A stretch of DNA of 64,000 nt, taken from Pseudoxanthomonas sp. PXM02 (GTDB taxonomy: Bacteria > Pseudomonadota > Gammaproteobacteria > Xanthomonadales > Xanthomonadaceae). Position numbers and translations under genes: made by a program. Below are positions 1 through 10,838 of this stretch, piece by piece. Under the pieces are notes generated by a model. The model was not told the origin of the DNA. It did not search any database and saw only the letters and a program-made list of their open reading frames with translations. Where the stretch lies: the NCBI RefSeq assembly GCF_014851805.1, contig NZ_JACVAK010000002.1, positions 682,001 through 746,000 on the forward strand, read 5' to 3'. Every line of letters begins with the position of its first letter. Positions within the stretch are counted from its first letter, which is position 1.

Positions 1-2
1 CG

Positions 3-920
3 ACGGCCGATGGCGAGCGCTGGCTGATCGCCACCGCGAAAGCGACCGACAAGCTGGTGGTCTACGACGGCCAGACAGGCGCGCACCTGCGTGACGTGGG
101 TACGGCGGGCAAGGGTGCGGGCCAGTTCCAGCGTCCCAACGGTATCGCCGTGGTGGACGACCTGGTGTTCATCGTCGAGCGCGACAATCACCGCGTGCAG
201 GTGCTGTCGCTGCCGGACTTCAACCCGTTGCTGAGTTTTGCTGCCGAGCAGCTGCAGAAGCCGTACGGCCTGTGGGTGAACAAGACCGATGCCGGCTACC
301 AGGTCTACGTCACCGACGCCTACATGGCCGGCGAGGACGCGCAGGGCGAAGACATCCTGCCGCCGCTGGACCAGCTGGACAAGCGCGTCTGGCGCTTCGA
401 CGTCGCGCGTGACGGCAATGCGCTCTCCGCGAAAACCGCAGGCAGTTTCGGCGATGCGTCGCCCGAAGGCGCGTTGCGTGTCGTCGAGTCGATCTGGGGC
501 GATGCCGCCAACGATCGCCTGCTGATTGCGGAAGAAGACGAAACCTACGCGAACGAGCTGAAAGTCTACGACCTGGCCGGCAAGTTTGCCGGCAAGACCA
601 TCGGTCGCGACGTGTTCAAGGCGCAGTCCGAAGGCATCATGCTGAAGACCTGTGCCGATGGCGCAGGCTGGTGGCTGACGACGGAGCAGGGCAAGGGGCG
701 CACCGTGTTCCATCTGTTCGATCGCAAGACCTTGGCGCACACCGGCGCGGTGACGGGCGCGAAGGTCGCCAACACGGACGGCATCTGGTTGGACGCGTCC
801 GCGTCGGAGCGCTTCCCCGAGGGCGTGCTGTACGCGGTGCATGACGACCAGGGGGTGATGGCGCTGGACTGGCGCGATATCGCCAAGGCGCTGCAGCTGC
901 CGGCGTGCCAGACACCATGA
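3..920 (+). CDS. Beta-propeller phytase-like protein, 5' truncated
   Basis: The frame is open from the first bases of the window, so the start lies upstream. The visible 305 residues form repeated beta-propeller blades of the NHL/phytase kind (blade sequence GQFQRPNGIAVVDD). The end resembles beta-propeller phytases: an SEGIML segment, then ANTDGIW, then FPEGVLYAVHDDQG and a final LDWRDIAKAL, in the order seen in Bacillus-type 3-phytase. Those enzymes release phosphate from phytate in the periplasm or outside the cell. The stop overlaps the next gene by ATGA, and the neighbours are a phosphoesterase and an exported pyrophosphatase, which supports a phosphate-release role. A non-phytase NHL/SMP-30-like propeller is the main alternative because the calcium-binding N-terminal half is not visible. 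Confidence 0.7.
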   Translation, partial: TADGERWLIATAKATDKLVVYDGQTGAHLRDVGTAGKGAGQFQRPNGIAVVDDLVFIVERDNHRVQVLSLPDFNPLLSFAAEQLQKPYGLWVNKTDAGYQVYVTDAYMAGEDAQGEDILPPLDQLDKRVWRFDVARDGNALSAKTAGSFGDASPEGALRVVESIWGDAANDRLLIAEEDETYANELKVYDLAGKFAGKTIGRDVFKAQSEGIMLKTCADGAGWWLTTEQGKGRTVFHLFDRKTLAHTGAVTGAKVANTDGIWLDASASERFPEGVLYAVHDDQGVMALDWRDIAKALQLPACQTP

Positions 921-2296
921 ATCCAGGGCGAGTGATGTGGCAGGGCCTGCTGGTCGCGCTGTTGCTGGGGACCTGCGCGGGCGCAAGCGCGCAGGATGCA
1001 ACGGCGCGCCAGCCCGAGCCGAACACGCGCGTGCCGAAGGGCGTGCAGCGCTATGCGCCGAGCGGATTCCCGGACCGCATCGTGGCGTCGCCGACGCAGG
1101 ACGCAAGCACCGGCTTCGCCGTGGCGTGGCGCACCGACACAAAGGTCGACGCACCGTTGCTGGAGATCGTCGTCGCAGGCGATTCGCCGGACATGGGCGA
1201 GCCGCGCCGTATCGCGGCGACCAGCATGCCGCTGAAGACGGAGAATGGCGCCGCGCACCACCATCGCGCGGAGGTCGACGGCCTGCAGGCGGATACGCTT
1301 TATGCGTGGCGCGTGCAGGGCGACCGTACCTGGAGCGCCTGGCACCACACGCGGACGGCAGCGGCGGCGACGTCTCAGTTGACGCTTCTCTACTTTGGCG
1401 ACACGCAGAACAAGAACGTCAGCCTGACCACGCGCGTCGTGCGTGAGGCGATGCGGCATGCTCCGGATGCGAAGTTGGCGCTGTACGCGGGCGATCTGGT
1501 CAGCGGCGGCGATGGCGAGGACGACAACGAGTGGGGCGAGTGGTTCGAGGCGAACGAAGTACTGCCGACCTCGCTGGTCGTCGCGCCGGCACCGGGCAAC
1601 CACGAGTACTTCGAAGAGTTCGAGGACACCCCGCAGGAGCGTCGCGTGCTCGGTGCGCACTGGCCGGTGACGTTCGCGCTGCCGGGCAACGGCGTGGCGC
1701 AGGCAAAGAAGACCACTTACTGGTTCGATTACCAGGACGTGCGCGTGGTGGTGATCGACGGCACGTCGGCGCTGGATCTGGGCACGGCGAAGGCACAGGC
1801 GGCATGGCTGGACCAGGCGCTGGGGTCGAATCCGCACCGCTGGAGCATCGTGATGACGCACCAGCCGTTCTTCTCGCCGCGCGAAGGCCGCGACAACGTC
1901 GCGCTGCGCAAGCACCTGCTGCCGGTGATCCGCAAGCACAAGGTCGACCTGGTACTGCAGGGCCACGACCACGTGTACGGCCGCTTGAAGAGTCCGCCGC
2001 CGGTGTTCGTGGTGTCGGTCACCGGTGCCAAGCAGTACCGGCTGTCGGACGAAGCGCGCAGGACGATGCGTCCGGTCGCGGAGGACACCCAGCTGTTCCA
2101 GGTGCTGCGCTTCGATGGGCCGCGCCTGCGCTACGAAGCGCGCACGGCGACGGGGCGGCTGTACGACGCCTTCGAACTGGTCGATGAAGGCGCGGCGGGC
2201 AAGCAGCTGGTCGAGCGCGAGGACGGGCGCATCGACGAGCGTACCTGCACCCGCGCCGAAACCCTCAAGGGTCGCGCCGACCGGTGCTGGGAATGA
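917..2296 (+). CDS. Purple-acid-phosphatase-like exported metallophosphoesterase
   Basis: This is a calcineurin-like phosphoesterase of about 459 residues. A hydrophobic signal segment sits at residues 7-25, ending near ASAQ. A fibronectin-like N-terminal domain follows, as in purple acid phosphatases, and then the catalytic domain. All metal-binding motifs are visible: GDTQ (D162), GDLV (D193), GNHE (N228-H229-E230), a single His in MTHQP (H315), and GHDHVYG (H350, H352). The family hydrolyses phosphomonoesters or phosphodiesters; the substrate here is unknown. The ATG at 917 overlaps the upstream stop as ATGA, which suggests translational coupling. An ATG at 935 has a better ribosome binding site (AGGGCGAG) and also leaves a complete signal peptide, so it may be the real start. 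Confidence 0.85.
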   Translation: MNPGRVMWQGLLVALLLGTCAGASAQDATARQPEPNTRVPKGVQRYAPSGFPDRIVASPTQDASTGFAVAWRTDTKVDAPLLEIVVAGDSPDMGEPRRIAATSMPLKTENGAAHHHRAEVDGLQADTLYAWRVQGDRTWSAWHHTRTAAAATSQLTLLYFGDTQNKNVSLTTRVVREAMRHAPDAKLALYAGDLVSGGDGEDDNEWGEWFEANEVLPTSLVVAPAPGNHEYFEEFEDTPQERRVLGAHWPVTFALPGNGVAQAKKTTYWFDYQDVRVVVIDGTSALDLGTAKAQAAWLDQALGSNPHRWSIVMTHQPFFSPREGRDNVALRKHLLPVIRKHKVDLVLQGHDHVYGRLKSPPPVFVVSVTGAKQYRLSDEARRTMRPVAEDTQLFQVLRFDGPRLRYEARTATGRLYDAFELVDEGAAGKQLVEREDGRIDERTCTRAETLKGRADRCWE

Positions 2297-2328
2297 TGCA
2301 GTCCAACGGTTTTCACAGGAACAAGCCC

Positions 2329-2943
2329 ATGTCCAAGCGTCTTCCCTTGCTGCTCGCGATGGTGCTCGCCACCACGGCGGGTGCCGCGCTCGCTCGCGAA
2401 GCCCATATCCGCCACCCGTTCCTCGCCGAGCAACCGAAGGCAGCGCCAGACGAGGTGTTGTTGGCGGTGGAGATCCCCGCCGGCAGCTTCACCAAGTACG
2501 AGATCAACGACGAAGGCCTGGTCTACGTGGACCGGTTCCAGTCGATGCCGGTGGCCTATCCGGCCAACTACGGTTCGATGCCGCGCACGCTGGCCGGCGA
2601 CGGCGATCCGCTGGATGCGCTGGTGCTGACACGCGAGCCGCTGCATCCGGGCGTGCTGGTGAAGTTCCGGCCGATCGGCGTGCTGCGCATGATCGACGCG
2701 GGCGAGCATGACGAGAAGATCATCGGCGTGCCGACCGACAAGATCGACCCGACCTACGCCAACATCCGGGATCTGGCCGACCTGCCAGAGATCGAGCGCC
2801 AGCGCATCGAAGCGTTCTTCCGTGTCTACAAGGATCTGCCGAAAGGCCGCAACCCGGTAGAGCTCAACGGCTACGGCGATGCGAAGGAAGCGAAGGGATT
2901 GATCCGTGAATCGCTGGAGCGCTTCGCGAAGCAGAACCCGTAA
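2329..2943 (+). CDS. ppa: Exported inorganic pyrophosphatase (class I)
   Basis: Soluble inorganic pyrophosphatase hydrolyses pyrophosphate to two phosphates. The class I signature DGDPLDAL is intact, preceded by the YPANYGSMPRT segment and followed by the conserved RPIGVLRMIDAGE(H)DEKI block. The unusual feature is an N-terminal signal peptide (MSKRLPLLLAMVLATTAGAALA), which predicts a periplasmic enzyme, unlike the cytoplasmic housekeeping Ppa. The ATG at 2329 is chosen because AGGA lies 10 bases upstream; earlier in-frame ATGs would put polar residues ahead of the signal peptide. The gene lies 32 bases after the phosphoesterase and ends at a strong terminator, so it is probably the last gene of a phosphate-release operon. 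Confidence 0.9.
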   Translation: MSKRLPLLLAMVLATTAGAALAREAHIRHPFLAEQPKAAPDEVLLAVEIPAGSFTKYEINDEGLVYVDRFQSMPVAYPANYGSMPRTLAGDGDPLDALVLTREPLHPGVLVKFRPIGVLRMIDAGEHDEKIIGVPTDKIDPTYANIRDLADLPEIERQRIEAFFRVYKDLPKGRNPVELNGYGDAKEAKGLIRESLERFAKQNP

Positions 2944-2968
2944 ACCGGAACGGTCAACCGCGGAAAAG

Positions 2969-2996
2969 AAAAAGGCGAGCCGAGGCTCGCCTTTTT
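2969..2996. terminator. Bidirectional rho-independent terminator
   Basis: A perfect 12-bp stem (AAAAAGGCGAGC at 2969-2980, GCTCGCCTTTTT at 2985-2996) encloses the loop CGAG. It has an A-tract on one side and a T-tract on the other. It lies between convergent genes and can end both the pyrophosphatase and the aminotransferase transcripts. Confidence 0.9.
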
Positions 2997-3016
2997 CGTT
3001 GCATCTGCCGTACGGA

Positions 3017-4513
3017 TCAGGCGGCCGCGGCCTGGCTGATACGCGGACCTTCGCGCAGCGCCTTGCCGACCATCGCGACCAGCAGGTCCAGTTCCTCGCT
3101 GTCCATCGCGAAGTGCGGGGTGAAGCGCAGCGAGTTGGCGCCGCCGTGGATGACGTTGAGGCCCTGCTGACGCAGCCATTCCTCGGTGGAGCCGGTGCCG
3201 TAGCACTTGAAGGCCGGCGACAGCTCGCACGAGAACAGCAGGCCGGTGCCCTGCACGTTGGTGATCAGGCCGCCGAGTTCGCCCTGCAGCTGCTGCAGTT
3301 TCTGCACCGCTTCGGCGCCGCGCTTGCGGATGTTCTCGCGCACCTGCGGGGTCAGCTGGGCCAGCGTGGCGCAGGCCACGTCCAGCGCACGCGGATTGGT
3401 GGTCATGGTGTTGCCGTACACGCCCTTGCGGTACAGGCCGGCGGCGCGCTCGTTCACCGCCAGCACCGACAGCGGGTACTGCGCGGCGTTCAGCGCCTTG
3501 GAGTAGGTCTCCATGTCGGGCGCGTCCAGGCCTTCGAAGCCCGGGTAGTCGACGATCGACAGCACGCCATGCGCGCGCAGGCCGGCCTGGATCGAGTCCA
3601 CCAGGAACAGGCTGCCGTGGCTGCGGGTCAGTTCGCGCGCGGCGGCGTAGAACGCCGGCGGCACGAAGCGGCCCGGGTCGCCTTCGCCCATCACCGGCTC
3701 CAGGAACACGGCTTCGACGAACCAGCCCTTGGTTTCGGCATCGGCAAACGCCTGCTTCAGCGCGTCCACGTCGTACGGCGGGATGGCAATGACCGAATCC
3801 TCGCCGCGGTAGCTGGCCAGGTGCTGCTGGTACGACTTGCGCGAGGAATCCGAGTACAGCGCCGGGCGTTCGGTGCGGCCATGGAAGCTGCCCTTCACCA
3901 CGATGCGCTTGATGGTGCGGCCGGCGTGGCGGCCATCCGGATCGGTCATCAGCTTGCTGTTGATGTCGGCGATGCGCGCGGCCAGGCCGACCGATTCCGA
4001 ACCGGAATTCAGGCACAGGAACTTCGCGAACGGGCAGCCGCCGCGGGTGTGGCCGATTTCCTTGCGCAGGGCGCGGTCGAAGCGCAGCTGCGACAGGCTG
4101 GGGGTCATGATGTTGGCCATCACCTGCGGGCGGGCCATCGCCTCCAGCACGGCCGCGGGGGTGTGGCCGAAGCCCAGCATGCCGTAGCCGCCGGCGTCGT
4201 ATAGCACCGCACCGTTGAGCGTCACCACCCACGGGCCACGCGCGGCCAGCGCGATGTAAGGGTTGATGGCGTCGTCGGCGTAGAAGTTGACGTAGCCGGC
4301 CTGCACGGCGCGCAACTGCTCGGCTTCGTCCAGATCGAACAGTTCGGCGAATTCGTCCTTCAGGCGCGCGTGCTCGGCGGCGGCGGCCTCGATGACGGCG
4401 GCCAGGTCCGGGTGGCCCTTGGCCAGGCGTTCGACGGTGGCATCGTCCAGGCCGTGGGTCAGACGCTGGCCCTGGTGGGCGCGCAGCGGGGCGAGGTGGT
4501 CGGTCAGGGCCAT
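3017..4513 (-). CDS. Class III PLP-dependent aminotransferase
   Basis: This 498-residue protein is a fold-type I, class III aminotransferase (the acetylornithine/GABA/lysine-epsilon aminotransferase superfamily). Visible features are LNSGSESV (phosphate-binding loop), KGSFHGRTE, the Asp that contacts the PLP nitrogen (D306 in VDSIQAG), the Schiff-base lysine (K339 in TYSKAL), and GNTMTTNP. The usual DE(V/I)Q at the Asp reads DSIQ, so the Glu is replaced by Ser. The protein is also longer than the typical 400-450 residues, with an N-terminal extension of about 70 residues. The substrate cannot be read from sequence; the divergent Lrp-family regulator suggests an amino acid, possibly lysine or a similar amine. 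GGAGGA precedes the ATG. Confidence 0.8.
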   Translation of the reverse strand: MALTDHLAPLRAHQGQRLTHGLDDATVERLAKGHPDLAAVIEAAAAEHARLKDEFAELFDLDEAEQLRAVQAGYVNFYADDAINPYIALAARGPWVVTLNGAVLYDAGGYGMLGFGHTPAAVLEAMARPQVMANIMTPSLSQLRFDRALRKEIGHTRGGCPFAKFLCLNSGSESVGLAARIADINSKLMTDPDGRHAGRTIKRIVVKGSFHGRTERPALYSDSSRKSYQQHLASYRGEDSVIAIPPYDVDALKQAFADAETKGWFVEAVFLEPVMGEGDPGRFVPPAFYAAARELTRSHGSLFLVDSIQAGLRAHGVLSIVDYPGFEGLDAPDMETYSKALNAAQYPLSVLAVNERAAGLYRKGVYGNTMTTNPRALDVACATLAQLTPQVRENIRKRGAEAVQKLQQLQGELGGLITNVQGTGLLFSCELSPAFKCYGTGSTEEWLRQQGLNVIHGGANSLRFTPHFAMDSEELDLLVAMVGKALREGPRISQAAAA

Positions 4514-4545
4514 GGGAATCCTCCGGCGGCAGGCGGCAAACCCGT

Positions 4546-4574
4546 ATTATCGGGAATAATTCGTCATTTGACAG
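4546..4574 (-). promoter_or_regulatory. Putative promoter of the aminotransferase gene
   Basis: On the minus strand, CTGTCA (4574-4569, four of six bases match TTGACA) is separated by exactly 17 bases from GATAAT (4551-4546, five of six match TATAAT). The start codon follows 32 bases downstream of the -10 box. The -35 overlaps the -35 of the divergent promoter by five bases. Confidence 0.6.
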
Positions 4575-4596
4575 TTGTGAACTGCGCTGATTTAGA
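4568..4596 (+). promoter_or_regulatory. Putative promoter of the Lrp-family gene
   Basis: A perfect TTGACA at 4568-4573 is followed after 17 bases by TTTAGA at 4591-4596, a weak -10. Transcription would start just before or within the palindrome at 4602-4620, a position suited to autorepression. Confidence 0.5.
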
Positions 4597-4601
4597 GGAT
4601 A

Positions 4602-4620
4602 TTTCGTCGATTCGACGAAA
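4602..4620. promoter_or_regulatory. Palindromic operator candidate for the Lrp-family regulator
   Basis: TTTCGTCGA at 4602-4610 and TCGACGAAA at 4612-4620 form a perfect 9-bp inverted repeat around a single T. It sits just downstream of the regulator's -10 and about 50 bases upstream of the aminotransferase promoter. Binding there could repress one gene and affect the other. The link to this regulator is inferred from position. Confidence 0.55.
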
Positions 4621-4632
4621 CTCCAGCCGCGC

Positions 4633-7306
<2,674 letters not shown>

Positions 7307-7371
7307 GCCGGCAGCCTGCCTGCTTCCGCCGTCAGCCGGGGAACCATCCGGCGCTGGCGCGGTCTTTTCCG

Positions 7372-7397
7372 GTCCGGGCCGATGGGGTGGCCCGGAC
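7372..7397. repeat. GC-rich inverted repeat between tgt and yajC
   Basis: GTCCGGGCC at 7372-7380 and GGCCCGGAC at 7389-7397 pair perfectly across an 8-base loop. There is no T-tract, so it is at best a weak or factor-assisted terminator. It lies just upstream of the CATAAT box that may serve yajC. Confidence 0.45.
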
Positions 7398-7413
7398 GGG
7401 GCTTCCCGACGCG

Positions 7414-7422
7414 TGGCATAAT
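7414..7422 (+). promoter_or_regulatory. Extended -10 promoter candidate for yajC-secD-secF
   Basis: TGGCATAAT is an extended -10 element (TG, one base, then CATAAT with five of six bases matching). No convincing -35 is seen, as is common for extended -10 promoters. It lies 35 bases upstream of the yajC start at 7457. Confidence 0.4.
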
Positions 7423-7456
7423 CCCCGGCTGCTTTTCATACTGAATGGACAAGTCC

Positions 7457-7795
7457 ATGAATCTGCTTGATTTCTTCGTTGCCCCCGTACTCGCCCAGGC
7501 CGCACCGGCCCAGCAGGGCATGGGCGGCTTCGGCCTGCTGATGCCGATCGCCCTGATCGCCATCATGTACTTCCTGATGATCCGCCCGCAGATGAAGCGC
7601 GCCAAGGAGCACCGCTCCATGCTGGACAAGCTGTCCAAGGGCGATGAAGTCATCACCTCGGGCGGCATCGCCGGCACCGTCACCGACATCGGCGACAACT
7701 TCGTCACCCTGGAAGTGGCCGACAACGTGCGCGTGCGCGTGCAGAAGGCCGCCGTGGGCAACGTGCTGCCGAAGGGCACGCTGAAGTCCGCCTGA
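7457..7795 (+). CDS. yajC: Sec translocon accessory subunit YajC
   Basis: YajC is a small inner-membrane protein that associates with SecDF and SecYEG. The 112-residue product has one transmembrane helix (GLLMPIALIAIMYFLMI, near residues 27-43), the family block RPQMKRAKEHRSML, and a cytoplasmic domain with GDEVITSGGIAGTV. The ATG at 7457 (MNLLDFF) has GGA seven bases upstream. An in-frame ATG at 7445 lacks a ribosome binding site. It heads the conserved yajC-secD-secF order. Confidence 0.95.
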   Translation: MNLLDFFVAPVLAQAAPAQQGMGGFGLLMPIALIAIMYFLMIRPQMKRAKEHRSMLDKLSKGDEVITSGGIAGTVTDIGDNFVTLEVADNVRVRVQKAAVGNVLPKGTLKSA

Positions 7796-7896
7796 TCCGT
7801 TTCCCGCGTCCCGTCGCCCGAGCGTCGGGACGCATCCCGCTGTTTCCGAACCACTGCTGAGCGCATGCCCGGGACGGGCCTGCGCAGGTCACCACG

Positions 7897-9780
7897 ATGC
7901 TTGAATTCCCTCGCTGGAAATACGCCCTGATCCTGATCGTCGTGTTGGCGAGCGCGTTGTACGCGCTGCCCAACCTGTACCCGCAGGATCCTTCCGTGCA
8001 GATCACCGCCAACCGTGGCTTCGCCATCGACACCGCCCTGCGTGGCCGCGTCGATGCGGCGCTGAAGGACGCGGGCGTGCAGGCCAAGGAGATCGATACC
8101 GAAGCCGCCAGCATGCTGGTGCGCCTGCCCAGCCTGGAAGCGCAGACGACGGCCAACGACGCCCTGCGCAAGGCGCTCGGCGAGGACTACCTGGTCGCGC
8201 TGAACCTTGCGTCCACCGTGCCGGACTGGATGGGCAACTTCGGTGCCCGCCCGATGGTGCAGGGCCTGGACCTGCAGGGCGGCGTGCATTTCGTGCTGCA
8301 GGTCGACCAGAAGGCCGCGCTGGACAAGCGCGTCGAGGGCTACCTGGAAGACACCCGCGTCACCCTGCGTGACAAGCGCATCCGCTACACCGCCGTCGAG
8401 CGGCGCCCGAACAACAGCATCGTGGTGACGCTGGCCGATGGCGAGGACGTGGCCGCGGCCCAGCAGGCGCTGGCGCAGACGCTGAGCTCGCGCGGCAACA
8501 ATGCCAGCACGCTGGCGACCGGCTCCGGCCTGACCTACCAGGCGAACGGCCAGCAGATCACCATCGGCCTGCCGCAGGCGGAGCTGGAGCAGATCGCCAG
8601 CGAAGCCATCGAGCAGAACCTGACCACGCTGCGCAACCGCATCAACGAGATCGGCGTGGCCGAGCCCATCATCCAGCGCCAGGGCAACGACCGCGTGGTC
8701 GTGCAGCTGCCCGGCGTGCAGGACACCGCTGAAGCCAAGCGTTTGATCGGCGCGACCGCCACGCTGGAATTCCGCGCGCTGGTGGAAGGCAACGCCGCCG
8801 ACGCCGTCGCCAGCGGTCGCATCCCGCCGGAAGCCAAGGTCTTCCAGCTGCGCGACAACGGCGGGCCCGTGCTGCTTAACAAGCGCGTGCTGGCCTCGGG
8901 CGACGAGATGGTCAACGCCCGTGTCGGCCAGGACAACAACGGCCTGCCGGCGGTCGACGTGACCCTCAACAACATCGCCGGCCAGCGCATGTTCGATTAC
9001 ACCAGCGCCAACGTCGGCAAGATGATGTCGGTGGTGTACATCGAGCGCGTGCCGACCGTGACCATCGTCGACGGCAAGGAAGTGCGCAGCGTGCGCGTGC
9101 GTGAGGAAGCGCTGTCGCCGACCCGCATCGCCGGCGTGTTCGGCAAGAACTTCCAGACCACGGGCCTGGAAAAGACCGAAGCCGAGAACCTGGCCAAGCT
9201 GCTGCGTGCCGGTTCGCTGGCCGCACCGATGGACTTCATCGAAGAGCGCGTGGTCGGCCCCAGCCTGGGTGCCGAGAACGTCGCCCGCGGCACGAAGGCG
9301 GTGGTGTACTCCTTCATCTTCGCGCTGGCGTTCTTCCTGGTGTACTACCGCATGTTTGGCCTGATCACCTGCGTGGCGCTGCTGCTCAACCTGGTGATGG
9401 TGGTGGCGGTGATGTCGCTGTTCGGTGCAACGATGACGCTGCCCGGCTTCGCCGGCCTGGCGCTGACCATCGGTATGTCGGTCGACGCCAACGTGCTGAT
9501 CAACGAGCGCATACGCGAAGAGCTGCGCGCGGGGGTACCGCCACAGGCGGCCATCGCGACCGGTTACGACAAGGCGTCGGGCACCATCTTCGACTCCAAC
9601 ATGACCGCACTGCTGGCCGGCGTGGCGCTGTACGCCTTCGGTACCGGCCCGCTGAAGGGCTTCGCGGTGACGATGGTCATCGGCATCCTGACCTCCGTCT
9701 TCACCGCGGTCACCGTTTCGCGCGGTATCGCCACCCTGATCTACGGCGGCCGCCGCAAGATCAAGTCCATCGCCATCTGA
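7897..9780 (+). CDS. secD: Protein translocase subunit SecD
   Basis: SecD is an RND-family inner-membrane protein that works with SecF to use the proton gradient for late steps of protein export. The 627 residues are normal for a proteobacterial SecD. There is a first transmembrane helix at residues 7-25, a large periplasmic region that includes GLDLQGGVHFVLQVD and LRNRINEIGVAEPIIQRQG, and then a five-helix membrane bundle with TLPGFAGLALTIGMSVDANVL and the block GTIFDSNMTALLAGVALY. It lies 101 bases after yajC and 15 bases before secF. Confidence 0.97.
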   Translation: MLEFPRWKYALILIVVLASALYALPNLYPQDPSVQITANRGFAIDTALRGRVDAALKDAGVQAKEIDTEAASMLVRLPSLEAQTTANDALRKALGEDYLVALNLASTVPDWMGNFGARPMVQGLDLQGGVHFVLQVDQKAALDKRVEGYLEDTRVTLRDKRIRYTAVERRPNNSIVVTLADGEDVAAAQQALAQTLSSRGNNASTLATGSGLTYQANGQQITIGLPQAELEQIASEAIEQNLTTLRNRINEIGVAEPIIQRQGNDRVVVQLPGVQDTAEAKRLIGATATLEFRALVEGNAADAVASGRIPPEAKVFQLRDNGGPVLLNKRVLASGDEMVNARVGQDNNGLPAVDVTLNNIAGQRMFDYTSANVGKMMSVVYIERVPTVTIVDGKEVRSVRVREEALSPTRIAGVFGKNFQTTGLEKTEAENLAKLLRAGSLAAPMDFIEERVVGPSLGAENVARGTKAVVYSFIFALAFFLVYYRMFGLITCVALLLNLVMVVAVMSLFGATMTLPGFAGLALTIGMSVDANVLINERIREELRAGVPPQAAIATGYDKASGTIFDSNMTALLAGVALYAFGTGPLKGFAVTMVIGILTSVFTAVTVSRGIATLIYGGRRKIKSIAI

Positions 9781-9795
9781 CGGGACACCGACATC

Positions 9796-10770
9796 ATGAG
9801 CCTTTTCCCGTTGCGGCTGATTCCGCACACCACCAACTTCAACTTCATGCGCGTGCGCTGGGTGTCGATCGGCATCGCGGCCCTGCTGGCCATCGCCGCG
9901 ATCGGCGCCATCGCATTCAAGAGCTTCAACTTCGCGCTCGACTTCACCGGCGGCACGGTGGTGGAGCTGCGCTTCCAGACCCCGCCCAACGTGGATGACG
10001 TGCGTGAGCGCCTGGAAGCCGGCGGCTATGGCAGTGCGCAGGTGCAGACCTTCGGCACCGGCAGCGACCTGCTGGTGCGCCTGCAGCCCCGCGAGGACGC
10101 CGGCACGGCGGCCGGCGCCGAGGCCAGCAACCGCACGGCGTCGGACGTGCTGCGCTTGGCATCCACCGAGGGCAACACCGCGACGGTGATGCGCAGCGAG
10201 TTCGTCGGCCCGCAGGTCGGCAAGGAGCTCGCGCTCAATGGCCTGTACACACTGCTGTTCGTGGTGGTCGGCTTCCTGATCTACATCGCCGTGCGCTTCG
10301 AGTGGAAGTTCGCCGTCTCGGCCATCGTCACCACCCTGGCGGACGTGCTGATCGTGGCGGGCTTCTTCGCCGCCAGCGGCATCGAGTTCGACCTGACCAT
10401 CCTGGCCGGCCTGCTGTCGGTGATGGGCTTCTCGATCAACGACAAGATCGTGGTGTTCGACCGCGTGCGCGAGAACTTCCGCAACCTGCGCGCCGAGCCG
10501 ATGGAGATCCTGAACCGCTCGATCAACCAGACGCTGTCGCGCACGATCATCACCTCGTTCGTCGCGTTCCTGACCGTGTTCGCCCTGTACCTGTACGGCG
10601 GCGGCTCGCTGGAAGGCATGGCGCTGTCGCAGATGATCGGCATCGTGCTGGGTACCGTGTCCTCGATCTTCGTGGCCTGCCCGCTGCTGACGCTGGGCTT
10701 CCTGACGGTCACCAAGCAGGACCTGATGCCGAAGGCGAAGGACGAGGCGGCGCTGGCGCGTCGCCCCTGA
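9796..10770 (+). CDS. secF: Protein translocase subunit SecF
   Basis: SecF pairs with SecD in the membrane. The 324-residue protein has a first helix at about residues 20-40, the periplasmic motif FALDFTGGTVVELRF, and a C-terminal five-helix bundle. The bundle contains AVRFEWKFAVSAI, the motif SVMGFSINDKIVVFDRVREN and the segment SRTIITSFVAFLTV. It is the last gene of yajC-secD-secF and is followed by a strong terminator. Confidence 0.97.
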   Translation: MSLFPLRLIPHTTNFNFMRVRWVSIGIAALLAIAAIGAIAFKSFNFALDFTGGTVVELRFQTPPNVDDVRERLEAGGYGSAQVQTFGTGSDLLVRLQPREDAGTAAGAEASNRTASDVLRLASTEGNTATVMRSEFVGPQVGKELALNGLYTLLFVVVGFLIYIAVRFEWKFAVSAIVTTLADVLIVAGFFAASGIEFDLTILAGLLSVMGFSINDKIVVFDRVRENFRNLRAEPMEILNRSINQTLSRTIITSFVAFLTVFALYLYGGGSLEGMALSQMIGIVLGTVSSIFVACPLLTLGFLTVTKQDLMPKAKDEAALARRP

Positions 10771-10790
10771 TCCTCGGCAACAAGGGAACG

Positions 10791-10819
10791 AAAAAGGCCA
10801 CGCAATGCGTGGCCTTTTT
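10791..10819 (+). terminator. Rho-independent terminator after secF
   Basis: A perfect 13-bp stem (AAAAAGGCCACGC at 10791-10803, GCGTGGCCTTTTT at 10807-10819) encloses the loop AAT. The T-tract lies on the plus side and ends the secF transcript 20 bases after its stop. Confidence 0.9.
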
Positions 10820-10838
10820 TGTTGGCGTCGAGATGTGT

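Noticed and set aside
566-1972. Long antisense reading frame opposite the phosphoesterase (468 residues)
   Set aside because: It is a GC-rich shadow with Arg/His/Ala-rich composition and no family motif, while the plus-strand frame has all the phosphoesterase motifs.
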